Below, piece after piece: positions 26,310 through 34,309 of a stretch of DNA of 64,000 nt. The notes beneath the pieces were generated by a model. It saw nothing but the letters and a program-made list of their open reading frames with translations. It was not told the origin of the DNA and did not search any database. Both the position numbers and the translations under genes were made by a program. Positions within the stretch are counted from its first letter, which is position 1. Every line of letters begins with the position of its first letter. The DNA lies in NCBI GenBank assembly GCA_009886115.1, contig VFJJ01000011.1, positions 91,348-155,347 on the forward strand, in the 5' to 3' direction. This stretch comes from Actinomycetota bacterium. GTDB lineage: Bacteria; Actinomycetota; Acidimicrobiia; IMCC26256; VFJJ01.

Positions 26310-26600
26310 TCAGGGCGCGACGAGGCGTTCGAAGCGTTGCCGGGCTCCTTGGCGAGTGATGCCGAGCTGAGCGCCGATCACCCCCCACGAGAGACCGGCT
26401 CGGCGGGCTGCGAGCACGGCGGCTTCGACGCGGCCTCGCGCATCTCGCTGGGCCGCGGCAGCGGCCCGAAGCTCAGCCAGCACGGCCGGATCGGTGACCA
26501 CGAGCGCGTCACCGGGCACGTCGTCGATGGCCGTGATGATGGCGTCGGTTTCCCGGCTCGTCATGCTGCGGGGGTGCTTTGTGGTCTTCATGGCTGTCAC
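26310..26600 (-). CDS. Small HTH protein, putative antitoxin
   Basis: This 96-residue protein ends in a helix-turn-helix: AARRAGLSWGVIGAQLGITRQGARQRFERLV, a pattern common in small actinobacterial DNA-binding proteins. The preceding helix (AVLAELRAAAAAQRDARGRVEAAV) is likely a dimerisation coil. GTG 26600 overlaps the stop of the upstream gene as GTGA, so the two are coupled; an in-frame ATG at 26591 is the alternative start. Partnered with a compact toxin-like protein and a palindromic operator, it looks like the antitoxin and repressor of a toxin-antitoxin unit. The toxin-first order is less common but known. Confidence 0.7.
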   Translation of the reverse strand: MTAMKTTKHPRSMTSRETDAIITAIDDVPGDALVVTDPAVLAELRAAAAAQRDARGRVEAAVLAARRAGLSWGVIGAQLGITRQGARQRFERLVAP

Positions 26601-26842
26601 CTTGGAGGGGGAGTGATGCGGTGGAGGTACTTGGCTCGAGCTGGCATGGCGTGGATCACGAAGTCGGTCTCGTCGGTGCTCAGAACACCGATCTCGAGGA
26701 GTTCGGCGGTACAGCCCGGGCCGATGAGCATGACGAAGTCGGGTTGCTCTGGGTTGGTGATCGCCGTGATTGCGTTGGCGACTGCGTGGCGGATGTCGTC
26801 GTCGGAGACTCCGTGCTTGCTGGCACTCGCAAGGATCTCCAC
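26597..26842 (-). CDS. Small toxin-like protein of a putative TA pair
   Basis: The protein is 81 residues from GTG 26842, which begins VEILASASKHGVSDDDIRHAV. The middle, DFVMLIGPGCTAELLEIGVL, and the end, DFVIHAMPARAKYL, give a compact alpha-beta protein like the small ribonuclease-fold toxins (BrnT/DUF4258-like). It is a pattern I associate with actinobacterial TA partners, but I cannot name the family with certainty. A longer frame starts at ATG 26884; I prefer 26842 because a complete promoter and operator lie directly before it. It is immediately followed by the HTH gene. Confidence 0.65.
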   Translation of the reverse strand: MEILASASKHGVSDDDIRHAVANAITAITNPEQPDFVMLIGPGCTAELLEIGVLSTDETDFVIHAMPARAKYLHRITPPPR

Positions 26843-26845
26843 ATT

Positions 26846-26878
26846 GACAACTCTAGTTGTCGCGACGGGCTGTGGCAA
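26846..26878 (-). promoter_or_regulatory. TA promoter with palindromic operator
   Basis: On the minus strand TTGCCA (26878-26873) and TAGAGT (26855-26850) are separated by 17 bases, and the GTG start follows seven bases later, giving a leaderless message. A perfect 7+7 palindrome, GACAACT-CT-AGTTGTC on the plus strand (26846-26861), covers the -10 and the start point. That is where an autorepressor such as the HTH partner would bind. Confidence 0.6.
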
Positions 26879-26940
26879 CCACATTCAGCCGGGACACCCG
26901 TCGGGCACCCCGTAAGGGCCGCACTGTTGCACCCGACACG

Positions 26941-27192
26941 GTGAGCGCGGCCTACGATCCGGCGACGGACGAGTGGCGACGCCTCGCCGACGGCCCGTGG
27001 GGCCTCCCCGCGGTGTGGACCGGCACGACGATCATCACCGTGACCGATACCGACTCGGTCACAGGCACCCGCCTCGCCGGCCATGACCCGGCGACCGACG
27101 CGTGGCGGGTCCTCGAAGGGTTGGACGCCGGGGAGCAGCCGGTGATCATCCCCGGCCAGGGCGGCGCGGCGGCCACTCCCCAGGGACCGTGA
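26941..27192 (+). pseudogene. Kelch-type propeller fragment
   Basis: The frame encodes two kelch-like blades: AAYDPATDEWRRLADGPWGL with VWTGTTIITVTD, then AGHDPATDAWRVLEGLDAGE. These are the YDPxTxxW repeats of extracellular galactose-oxidase-like propellers. A working protein needs about six blades and a signal peptide; neither is present, and the GTG at 26941 is only a convenient start. It is probably the C-terminal stump of a larger secreted or membrane protein. Its stop is followed by a 35-base sequence that recurs after the membrane protein gene at 30345. Confidence 0.6.
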
Positions 27193-27215
27193 CGTGACAC
27201 CCGACGCACGTTTCT
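27181..27215 (+). repeat. 35-bp direct repeat, copy 1
   Basis: The sequence beginning CAGGGACCGTGACGTGACAC spans the stop of the kelch fragment. It matches 30345-30379 at 30 of 35 positions, where it likewise spans the stop of the 834-residue membrane protein gene. Confidence 0.75.
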
Positions 27216-27361
27216 TGCTGGATCGCCTCACATCGCGCGCTGGCGGGCCGGGGCTCGTCCTTGCCAGCCCGAGAATCTTGCGAAGTGCGCGACGATTTGG
27301 GTGGGCCCCGTTCGTTGGAGGTGTTGTGGGACCGCAAGGGGCGTCACCGGGGGCGGCGATC

Positions 27362-27859
27362 ATGTCGCCGGACGCGTTCTGTGACTTCTATCGCAGCGTC
27401 TTGCCCGACGTGTACGGCTACGTCCTCAGGCTGTGTGCCGGTGATCGGGCGCAAGCCGAGGATCTCACCCAAGACGTCTTCGTGGCGCTGTTGGAGGAGC
27501 TGCGTCGGGGTCGTATCGAGCGCGCCGACGTTCGCTGGTTGATCACCGTCGCACGTTCGCGGTTCCTGGATCTCGCTCGGCGGGAGCGGCGACGAGGGTC
27601 GAAGTTGGAGCTGATCCGACGGGACGAAGCGACCGACGAGGAGCCGACCGGCGACGACGTACTGGGCTGTCTCGCCAGGCTGCAGCCGCTCCACCGTGCC
27701 GTTCTGGTGTTGCGGTACGTGGACGGCCTCGCCGTCGCCGACGTCGCCGCGGTCGTCGGCCGCGGCGTGACCGCGACGAACTCATTGCTCGCCCGCGCCC
27801 GAGCCGAGCTCCGTCGATCCGGCCTGCGCGCTGTTGCAGGAGGCAACCCCGATGCCTGA
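27362..27859 (+). CDS. ECF-type RNA polymerase sigma factor
   Basis: The 165-residue sigma factor has only regions 2 and 4. Region 2 reads DAFCDFYRSVLPDVYGYVLRLCGD...QAEDLTQDVFVALLEEL (broken here for length) with VRWLITVARSRFLDLARRERR, and region 4 is LQPLHRAVLVLRYVDGLAVADVAAVVGRGVTAT, a standard HTH. ATG 27362 follows a G-rich stretch; the frame is open to 27194, but the extra 56 residues do not look like sigma. Its stop overlaps the ATG of a large membrane protein, the usual layout for a sigma factor and its membrane-bound controller. The targets are unknown. Confidence 0.88.
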   Translation: MSPDAFCDFYRSVLPDVYGYVLRLCAGDRAQAEDLTQDVFVALLEELRRGRIERADVRWLITVARSRFLDLARRERRRGSKLELIRRDEATDEEPTGDDVLGCLARLQPLHRAVLVLRYVDGLAVADVAAVVGRGVTATNSLLARARAELRRSGLRAVAGGNPDA

Positions 27860-30356
27860 CCTTTCCCCCTCATACCGCGTCGAGCCCGACGCCGAGTTCG
27901 CCGACCGCCTCGAGCGCGTCCTGGTGCAGCGGCTCACCGCCCCCGCCTCGTCGAGGCCGACCGAGGTCCCGCGCGTCACCACGGTGTCACGGATCGACAC
28001 CACGCCCGGCAACAGCTGGACGGGCGAGGACGATGCGTTGATCGACCTCGACTCGATGGGCGCCGCCCGCCGGCCGGCCCGTCGCCGGCTCGCGGCGACG
28101 ATCGCGCTGGGGGCTGCTGCGGCCGCGGTGTTGGCCGTGGCCCTCACGGCGGTGATCCGCATCGAGGACGAGCACGACCTTGCCGATGTGCCGCCGCCCA
28201 CACTGGCCGCCACCACGGTCACCACCGGCCCGCAATCCACGCCGTTCGAGGGCACCTGGGTGTCCACCGACGCCGACGGCTCGTCGCCGACCATGGAGAT
28301 CGCCCGCTCCGGCATCGACTTCGAGGTTGTCGTGCGTGACGACCCCGCCAGTGTCTGCTCAGGTGCGCCCTCGACCATGACCGGGACGGGACGGCTCGAC
28401 GCGAATGGGGCCCTGGTCATCCCGCAGCCCGTGCTGACTTGCGACGACGGGAGGACGCCCGAGGCACTCGACGGCTCGTCCTTGGAGGAGCTACTCCGCG
28501 ACCTGACCTTCCTCCACGACCCGCAGAACTACACCCTCACCGACAACCTCGGGTCCGTCTGGGCGCGCGTGGGTGGAGAGGGAGCGAGCCCTGCGCCCCC
28601 GGCGTCGGGCGGGATGTGGCCGCAGTCGAGCGCCGATGAGGTGAGCGAAGCCCAGGAGCTCGCCGACGCCGGCGACCCGGCTCACACATGGCAGGTCGAC
28701 CCGCAGCTGGCCTCCGAGGAGGGCTGGGGGCATCTCAATGACCCGGGGGCGGAGATCGTCGAGCGTTTCCTGCGGGAAGAGCTGGGGTGGGAGGAGTTCG
28801 TGTTCGACGTCTTCCAGGAGTACGTGCGCGACGTCGGCGACGGTGCCGATGGAGTCCACCGTGGCGTCACGTTCCTGCGGTGCGCACCCGGTGCGGCAAA
28901 TCCCCTGTACTCCGCTGGTGCGGACCAGCTGCCTGGGGCGCGGTGCGCGCCGACGATCGACGAGTTGCGCTACGAGACGGTGAGCGTTGACCTCTCCCAG
29001 CCCGACCGGCTGGGCCCGGATGGGATCTGGGTGGTGAGCGGGTGGCGGATCACCGAGCCGTTCATGCAGGCCGACCCGAGCGTGCTCGAGGCCGAGGCGA
29101 CAGCACACCTCGAGAACTTCCTGCAGGCACGCATCGATGGTGAAGGCGCCGAGGGGTACATCCTCTCGGAGGTACCGCTGCTGTATGCCACGACCGCCGG
29201 CGCCCGATACGAGCGGTTCGAGGTCGACCGGGTGAGCGAACCGCGGTGGCCATACGGTGGCATGGACTTCACGGTCCGGCTGTTCGCGGACGGCGGCGAG
29301 ACGGTCGTCGAGCAGCCGATCTCCCTGGAACACGACGGGTTTGTTGAGAGTGACGGGCTGCCGCCCAGGGCCACCCTCAGTTACTGGAATAACTACCCCA
29401 GGGAGACAACAGAGAACGGCCAGCCGGTGCCAGTGCCCTACGAGTTCCTCGACGGCGACGAGTTCCTCGACGGCGCGGTGACCGTCTCGGCAGCCGCCCC
29501 GTGGCTGAGGAGCCTGCACTTCGAGGCCGCCCTGGCGCTGGATGATCAGGCGCTCGAACGCGTGGCATTGGCGGTCGATTCGCTCCAGGTCAGCTGCCGT
29601 CCGATCCCGGCCGCCGCCGATGCCGCCGCCCTGGCTGCCAACCTCCAGGCTGACCCCGACCTGGTGGCCACCGCCGCGGTGGAGGTCACGATCGGCGGGA
29701 TCGCAGGACTGCAGATGGACCTCACCCTCGCTGCCGGGGCGAGCGCGTGCCCCGAGGACAGGTTGGGCAGCGAGCCTGACCCGGAGGACAGGATTCGAGG
29801 CACCGGTTTCCCGCTCGAGCTGGGGAGCCGCATGCGGCTCCACCTGCTCGACCTCCCCGAGGGATCGGGGACACCCATCCTCGCGATCGCGGTCGTCGCA
29901 CCCGACGCACGCTTCGAGGCCGTGGTCGACGCGGCAACGCCGATCATCGAGTCCATCGAGTTGCTGGGACCAGTCGACATCGCGGTTGGTGATGTGCTGC
30001 CCGAGGATTTCCGCGACTTCCTGGCCAGCGAGTTCGGCCTCGCGGTCGAAGACGCCAGTGAGCTGGCGGACTCGTTCGAGACCCTGGATAGCGTCGAGGA
30101 CGAGATAACGCTCCAGCGGTCGGGCTGGAGCGAGGCCGCGGAGATCCGCGTCTACCTGGGTCGACGTACCGACGACGGGGGCCTCGCCAGTACTGCCCAG
30201 TGGCCGGTAGGGGCAGCGGTCTGGGTCGTGGACGTCAACAATGCCGGGGTCCCGAGTGGAGCGGGCTTGGACCTCGCCGGCCGAGTCGTCCTCGTGCACG
30301 ACGCCGAGACCGGCGAGTCTCTGACCTACTTTCAGTCGGCACCGCAGGGACGGTGA
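27852..30356 (+). CDS. Large membrane protein paired with sigma factor, anti-sigma-like
   Basis: This 834-residue protein starts at ATG 27852, inside the sigma stop. Residues 1-76 are cytosolic (YRVEPDAEFADRLERVLVQRL), then one membrane helix at about 77-101 (LAATIALGAAAAAVLAVALTAVI) and a large outside part. The outside contains GTWVSTDADGSSPTMEI, a lipocalin-like opening, then acidic, Trp-poor domains without clear family matches. A small cytosolic head, one helix and a big sensor are consistent with a membrane anti-sigma factor, but the zinc ZAS motif (HxxxCxxC) is absent. It could instead be the main effector transcribed by the sigma factor. Confidence 0.72.
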   Translation: MPDLSPSYRVEPDAEFADRLERVLVQRLTAPASSRPTEVPRVTTVSRIDTTPGNSWTGEDDALIDLDSMGAARRPARRRLAATIALGAAAAAVLAVALTAVIRIEDEHDLADVPPPTLAATTVTTGPQSTPFEGTWVSTDADGSSPTMEIARSGIDFEVVVRDDPASVCSGAPSTMTGTGRLDANGALVIPQPVLTCDDGRTPEALDGSSLEELLRDLTFLHDPQNYTLTDNLGSVWARVGGEGASPAPPASGGMWPQSSADEVSEAQELADAGDPAHTWQVDPQLASEEGWGHLNDPGAEIVERFLREELGWEEFVFDVFQEYVRDVGDGADGVHRGVTFLRCAPGAANPLYSAGADQLPGARCAPTIDELRYETVSVDLSQPDRLGPDGIWVVSGWRITEPFMQADPSVLEAEATAHLENFLQARIDGEGAEGYILSEVPLLYATTAGARYERFEVDRVSEPRWPYGGMDFTVRLFADGGETVVEQPISLEHDGFVESDGLPPRATLSYWNNYPRETTENGQPVPVPYEFLDGDEFLDGAVTVSAAAPWLRSLHFEAALALDDQALERVALAVDSLQVSCRPIPAAADAAALAANLQADPDLVATAAVEVTIGGIAGLQMDLTLAAGASACPEDRLGSEPDPEDRIRGTGFPLELGSRMRLHLLDLPEGSGTPILAIAVVAPDARFEAVVDAATPIIESIELLGPVDIAVGDVLPEDFRDFLASEFGLAVEDASELADSFETLDSVEDEITLQRSGWSEAAEIRVYLGRRTDDGGLASTAQWPVGAAVWVVDVNNAGVPSGAGLDLAGRVVLVHDAETGESLTYFQSAPQGR

Positions 30357-30379
30357 CATGACACCCGATGCACGTTCGT
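30345..30379 (+). repeat. 35-bp direct repeat, copy 2
   Basis: This is the second copy of the repeat at 27181. It spans the stop of the large membrane protein and is followed, as in copy 1, by the start of a different frame (M/V-T-P-D-A-R in both). The pair may mark a recombination or duplication boundary. Confidence 0.75.
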
Positions 30380-30448
30380 TTCCGGGCCGAGATACGGCTT
30401 TCGCCGGCAACGACCCACCACGTCGCCGGGCCGCTCGCATTTGTGCTG

Positions 30449-30703
30449 ATGCCGGCCGGGCTCGCCGTGGCCGGACCTGAGTTCGGTGGTTGGACCGACG
30501 CCGTGAAGATCGACGAGGTCGCCGGCAACCATCCGGATGTGAACAGCACGTCCCTGGACGGCTGCCCGGCGCAGTCGCCGGTCGGCTTGCACCTGTTCAT
30601 GGCGTCCAACCGGACCGGGGGCCACCGCGGCGGGCTCGACACCTGGATGGCGTCGAGGCAGCACAGGGGCGACCCCTGGGGAGCCCCGCAGAACCTGCCG
30701 AGC
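30449..30703 (+). pseudogene. Fragment of a PD40/WD40-like propeller protein
   Basis: The frame reads GWTDAVKIDEVAGNHPDVNS then TSLDGCPAQSPVGLHLFMAS, NRTGGHRGGLDTWMASRQ and DPWGAPQNLP. This matches the repeated unit of PD40 propellers (W..PV.L...VNS..DD.CP..SPDG..LYFAS.R.GG.GG.DIW). Only about one and a half units remain, with no signal peptide, and the frame runs on into sequence antisense to the next gene. It is a broken gene. With the kelch fragment it shows the island once carried more propeller proteins. Confidence 0.65.
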
Positions 30704-30814
30704 CGATCAACCCCTGTGTGTCAGGCTCAGGCAGCTTCGAGATCTGACGGGACCCGTTCGATCCGTCGGTTCTGGAGCAGGGTGGGAAGGCTGAGCTGGT
30801 GGCCTCTGGTGGGT

Positions 30815-31399
30815 TCATGGTGCCGATTCCACCAGCGGCACGAGGGCGCCCCGCTGGAGCTCCTTGAGGAAGCCGGATCTGGCTGCTTTCCATTCGTGGG
30901 TGCTGACGACGGTGGGGTTGACCTCCCGACCGAGGGTCGTCTCGGTGTCTCGGCAGGCTCGGGTGACGTGGTCGATGTCGGCGTCGCCGATCACGATCAG
31001 GTCGATGTCGTGAGGTTCGGGCCCGGGTTCGCCTCGGTATCGTCGGGCCCACGATCCGTAGAGGTACGCCTTGTCGATCCCGGGGATGCGGGTGAGCGCC
31101 TGGCGCAGGACCGGCAGTGGTCCGAGTGCCTTGCTGAGCATCGAGGTCAGCTCTTGGTAGTAGAGGCCATCCCGGTTGGCTTGTACGAGACGCATCCTGC
31201 CGAGTCGCCGGTCGCTCACCAGGTCGGCGTCGACGAGCCGTTCGATCTCACGCGAGACTGTCTGTTGAGGGATGTCGGTCCGTTCGGCGATGCGCGCGAT
31301 GTGGTACTCGTCGTCGGGATGCAAGTAGAGCTCCCCGAGGATTCGCAACTGGTGCGCAGAGCGGAACAAGGGCATCAGGGCCGGGGGAGATGTACTCAC
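30815..31399 (-). CDS. HTH-nucleotidyltransferase fusion protein
   Basis: About 194 residues. The N-terminal half is a winged helix: LFRSAHQLRILGELYLHPDDEYHIARIAERTDIPQQTVSREIERLVDADLV. The C-terminal half is a minimal nucleotidyltransferase domain with KAYLYGSWARRYRGEPG and PHDIDLIVIGDAD, giving the GSxxR and DxD metal site. Such fusions occur beside mobile elements and in MNT/HEPN-type TA systems; no HEPN partner is visible here. The start is uncertain: GTG 31399 or ATG 31375. It is the last gene of the island, encoded against the direction of the sigma unit. Confidence 0.8.
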   Translation of the reverse strand: MSTSPPALMPLFRSAHQLRILGELYLHPDDEYHIARIAERTDIPQQTVSREIERLVDADLVSDRRLGRMRLVQANRDGLYYQELTSMLSKALGPLPVLRQALTRIPGIDKAYLYGSWARRYRGEPGPEPHDIDLIVIGDADIDHVTRACRDTETTLGREVNPTVVSTHEWKAARSGFLKELQRGALVPLVESAP

Positions 31400-31594
31400 A
31401 CGACGAGTGTGGTCACCCGAAGTACGAGTGAATGGCGGTTCGTGGATGACCACTCTCGGACGACGAATCGTTCCGCCATCGTTCCGCCAGACGGGCCGTC
31501 ATGGGCCGATACCGGACAGCATCAGATGGACGCCAGATAGGTTCTGAACAGCACAAACGAGCACTCGACAGCACCAGATGGACGCCCTCGGTCA

Positions 31595-31649
31595 GACTCA
31601 AAATCCGCTGCCGCAAGGTGTGTGGGTTCAGAATCCCACCTCGGGCACC
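31595..31649 (+). repeat. attR-like copy of the tRNA-Leu 3' end
   Basis: It is identical to 25542-25595 except for one inserted A in the T-loop (GGTTCAGAATCC). It lacks the 5' half of the tRNA, so it cannot be a working tRNA. It marks the right end of the island. The stretch 31400-31883 otherwise holds no gene that I can support. Confidence 0.85.
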
Positions 31650-31883
31650 GGCTGTGAGGGAACCCGCCCGGGCGGGGGTTCGTCCGAGCCAGCCGCACTG
31701 TGGCGACGCCCTCGACGAGTGCCTCGCGGCCCGGGGGGCGATGCCCGCTCGGGGTGATGCTGGTGTACAAACGTGCGCATTCTTCCGGTGACGGGAGTTC
31801 CGGCCGGCGTGACGTACAGCGGACAGGCCTTGGCGACGATGACCTCTCGTGGTCGTCGGGTCATCCGCGTGGAGGATCGATTG

Positions 31884-34166
31884 ATGCGTTTGCCCATCAG
31901 CAAGCTCGCCCTGGCGTTCGTCGTCGCTGCCCAGGCCGTCGTGGTGTCTGGAGCGGTGGTCACGGCCCAACCGGCGGGTGCTGCGGTCACGCAGGTCTGG
32001 CGTCAGGAATCTGCCGGGTGGAACCGCTCGTCGTCTCCGGCGATCGCCGACATCAACGGCGACGGCACCAACGAGATCGTCGTCGGGCACCAGGATGGGC
32101 TGCTGCGGGTGCTCAAGGCCGATGGCTCGCCGGTCGCGGGCTGGCCGCAGCCCGTGGTGATCTCGGGGAACACCCCCACCGCGATCGACAGCTCGCCGGC
32201 GATCGGCGATCTCGACGGTGACGGCAAGCCCGAGATCGTGGTGGGTGCCGGCTCGACCTGGGTGCAGAACCAGCATGGCGGTGTGGTGGCGTTCCGGGCC
32301 GACGGCACGGTCTTGTTCCGGTGGCAGGCCGCCGACGAGTTCACGGTGTGGGGCATGATCGCCCGCCGCGACGGGTACTCGGAGGGAGTGTTCTCGACCC
32401 CCGCCATCGGCGACGTCGACGGCGACGGCAAGAACGACGTGGTGTTCGGCGGCTGGGACATGCGCATCCACGCCCTCGATCGGACGGGCAAGGAGCTTCC
32501 CGGCTTTCCCGTGTGGAACGACGACACGATCTGGGCCTCTCCCGTGCTGTACGACGTCGACGCCGACGGCCGGCTCGAGATCCTCATCGGCGGGGCGAGC
32601 ACACTGGGCGGACAGGTCCCCTGGGATGGCGGCGTCTTTCGGATGATCGACTATCGCAACGGCACCCCGGTCGTGGCCTGGCAGGCCGGCAGCGCCGAGG
32701 TGTTCGACTCGAGCCCCGCGCTCGGCGACATCGACGGTGACGGCCGAATGGAGGTCGTCACCGCGAGCGGCGCCTACTACGACAACGCCGACAGTCGGAA
32801 GATCTACGCCTGGCACGCCGACGACGGCTCGCCGGTACCTGGCTGGCCGGTGTCGGTCTCGGGAATCGTGATGGCGTCGGTGGCCATCGGCGACGTGTCG
32901 CACGACGACGGCGGCAAGCCCGAGGTGATCGTCGGGAGCTGGGACGGAAGTGTCTGGGCCCTCCGGGGAACGGGTCAGATGCTGTGGAAGCGCCAGACCG
33001 ATGGCGGCATCGTCGACGGGCGCAAGATCAGCAATTCGCCGATCATCGCCGACCTCGACGGCAACGGGACCAACGACGTGGGCATCGGTAACTCGTACGC
33101 CTACTTCATCCTCAACGGCTCCACGGGAACGGTCCAGCAGACCGTCGCCGACTGGCAGAGCTACGAGGGCTCGGCAGCGCTGGGGAACTTCGGAAGCGCG
33201 GGATGGCGCTTGCTCATCAACAGCTTCGACACGCCGGGAAACCGCTCGTGGTTCACGGCCTACTCCGTCCCCGCACCCAAGGTCGATCCGCCGTGGCCGA
33301 TCTGGCGCAAGAACCTCCGGCGTCTGGGGGCCGCGTCTTCGGACGGGACGCCGCTCCCGCCATGGCAGTGCTCGAAGTCGGTCAATCCGCCGGGGAATCC
33401 CGACCCCAACTCCGGGAAGGGTTACTGGGTCCTGCTGTTCAACGGCACCGTGCAAGCCTTCGGGGCGCCGCATCTCGGCGACCTCGCCACCGCCGGCGTT
33501 CCGGGCAACGCCATCGGCCTGGCCGAAACGCCAGACGGAGCCGGATACTGGATCGTCAAGGGTGACGGCCGGGTGTTCGCGTTCGGCACGGCCCGACACC
33601 ACGGTGATGCCGCCGGGCAGGGCCACACGATCGTCTCGATCGCCCGTACCCGCACGGGTCTGGGGTATTGGCTCCTCACGTCGGGCGGCCGCGTGATCCC
33701 CTTCGGCGACGCGCGGCATTTCGGCGATCCATCGGCGATGCAGCTCAACCAGCCCGTCATCGCCATGACAGCGACCGCCGACGACGGCGGCTACTGGGTG
33801 CTGGCGCTTGACGGCGGTATCTTCTCGTACGGCAACGCCACCTTCTACGGCTCGGCCGGGGCCATGAGGCTCAATGCTCCCGTGATCTCCATGAGCTCCA
33901 CGGCCACGGGCATGGGGTATTGGCTGCTGGCTCGCGACGGAGGCATGTTCGCCTACGGCGATGCCCGCTTCCACGGATCGGCGCCGGGACTCGGCCTGTG
34001 CTCGGCCCCGAACGCCGTCGAGCTGCGCCGAACGGCTTCAGGCCGGGGGTACTTCACCCTCATGGCCGACGGCGGTATCTACAGCTACGGCGATGCCGCG
34101 TTCTTTGGCGCATCTCCGGGAGCGGCATGGTTCAATCCGCCCGTTGATATCGTCGTTCGGCTGTAG
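31884..34166 (+). CDS. Secreted FG-GAP propeller protein with GYW repeats
   Basis: The 760-residue protein has a signal peptide (KLALAFVVAAQAVVVSGAVVTAQPAGA). Residues 40-500 are FG-GAP/VCBS blades with calcium loops such as DINGDGTNEIVVG, DLDGDGKPEIVVG, DVDGDGKNDVVFG and DLDGNGTNDVGIG, so it is a seven-bladed, integrin-like propeller. Residues 540-755 hold six repeats of about 40 residues: GYWVLLFNGTVQAFG, GYWIVKGDGRVFAFG, GYWLLTSGGRVIPFGDARHFG, GYWVLALDGGIFSYGNATFYG, GYWLLARDGGMFAYGDARFHG and GYFTLMADGGIYSYGDAAFFG. The same repeat occurs in the GH43-like protein at 49444. A GGAGG eight bases before ATG 31884 decides the start. It probably binds an extracellular ligand or polysaccharide. Confidence 0.88.
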   Translation: MRLPISKLALAFVVAAQAVVVSGAVVTAQPAGAAVTQVWRQESAGWNRSSSPAIADINGDGTNEIVVGHQDGLLRVLKADGSPVAGWPQPVVISGNTPTAIDSSPAIGDLDGDGKPEIVVGAGSTWVQNQHGGVVAFRADGTVLFRWQAADEFTVWGMIARRDGYSEGVFSTPAIGDVDGDGKNDVVFGGWDMRIHALDRTGKELPGFPVWNDDTIWASPVLYDVDADGRLEILIGGASTLGGQVPWDGGVFRMIDYRNGTPVVAWQAGSAEVFDSSPALGDIDGDGRMEVVTASGAYYDNADSRKIYAWHADDGSPVPGWPVSVSGIVMASVAIGDVSHDDGGKPEVIVGSWDGSVWALRGTGQMLWKRQTDGGIVDGRKISNSPIIADLDGNGTNDVGIGNSYAYFILNGSTGTVQQTVADWQSYEGSAALGNFGSAGWRLLINSFDTPGNRSWFTAYSVPAPKVDPPWPIWRKNLRRLGAASSDGTPLPPWQCSKSVNPPGNPDPNSGKGYWVLLFNGTVQAFGAPHLGDLATAGVPGNAIGLAETPDGAGYWIVKGDGRVFAFGTARHHGDAAGQGHTIVSIARTRTGLGYWLLTSGGRVIPFGDARHFGDPSAMQLNQPVIAMTATADDGGYWVLALDGGIFSYGNATFYGSAGAMRLNAPVISMSSTATGMGYWLLARDGGMFAYGDARFHGSAPGLGLCSAPNAVELRRTASGRGYFTLMADGGIYSYGDAAFFGASPGAAWFNPPVDIVVRL

Positions 34167-34309
34167 TCAAAGCACTGGTGGCCGACCGTCGCGCCGCGAC
34201 GCAACGCGGGCCATGGCTCCTTGGACTCATGATCATTGGGGCAACGGAGCCTGGCGTCTAGGATCGAATCGGCCCGCTCGGTCGTGGATGGTTCGCCTGG
34301 AGGCGTCAC

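Larger units (their letters stand above)
25597..31649. mobile_element. Putative tRNA-Leu-integrated genomic island (about 6 kb)
   Basis: The segment is bounded by the intact tRNA-Leu and a 55-base direct repeat of its 3' end. Its contents differ from the housekeeping genes around it: a toxin-antitoxin-like pair, two broken beta-propeller fragments, a sigma factor with a large membrane partner, an internal 35-base direct repeat and an HTH-nucleotidyltransferase. Gene spacing is loose. No integrase, recombinase, transposase or replication gene is visible, so the element is either a decayed remnant or was mobilised by an integrase encoded elsewhere. Confidence 0.75.

Noticed and set aside
25748-26359. 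A 203-codon ORF at the left of the island
   Set aside because: Pro/Arg-rich composition, no ribosome-binding site and no family resemblance. It overlaps better small frames.
30368-31540. A 390-codon plus-strand gene after the membrane protein
   Set aside because: Only the first third has a propeller-like pattern. The rest is antisense to the HTH-nucleotidyltransferase gene.
31589-31650. A second tRNA-Leu gene
   Set aside because: The 5' half (acceptor and D arm) is missing and the T-loop has an extra base. It is a repeat of the 3' end, not a tRNA.
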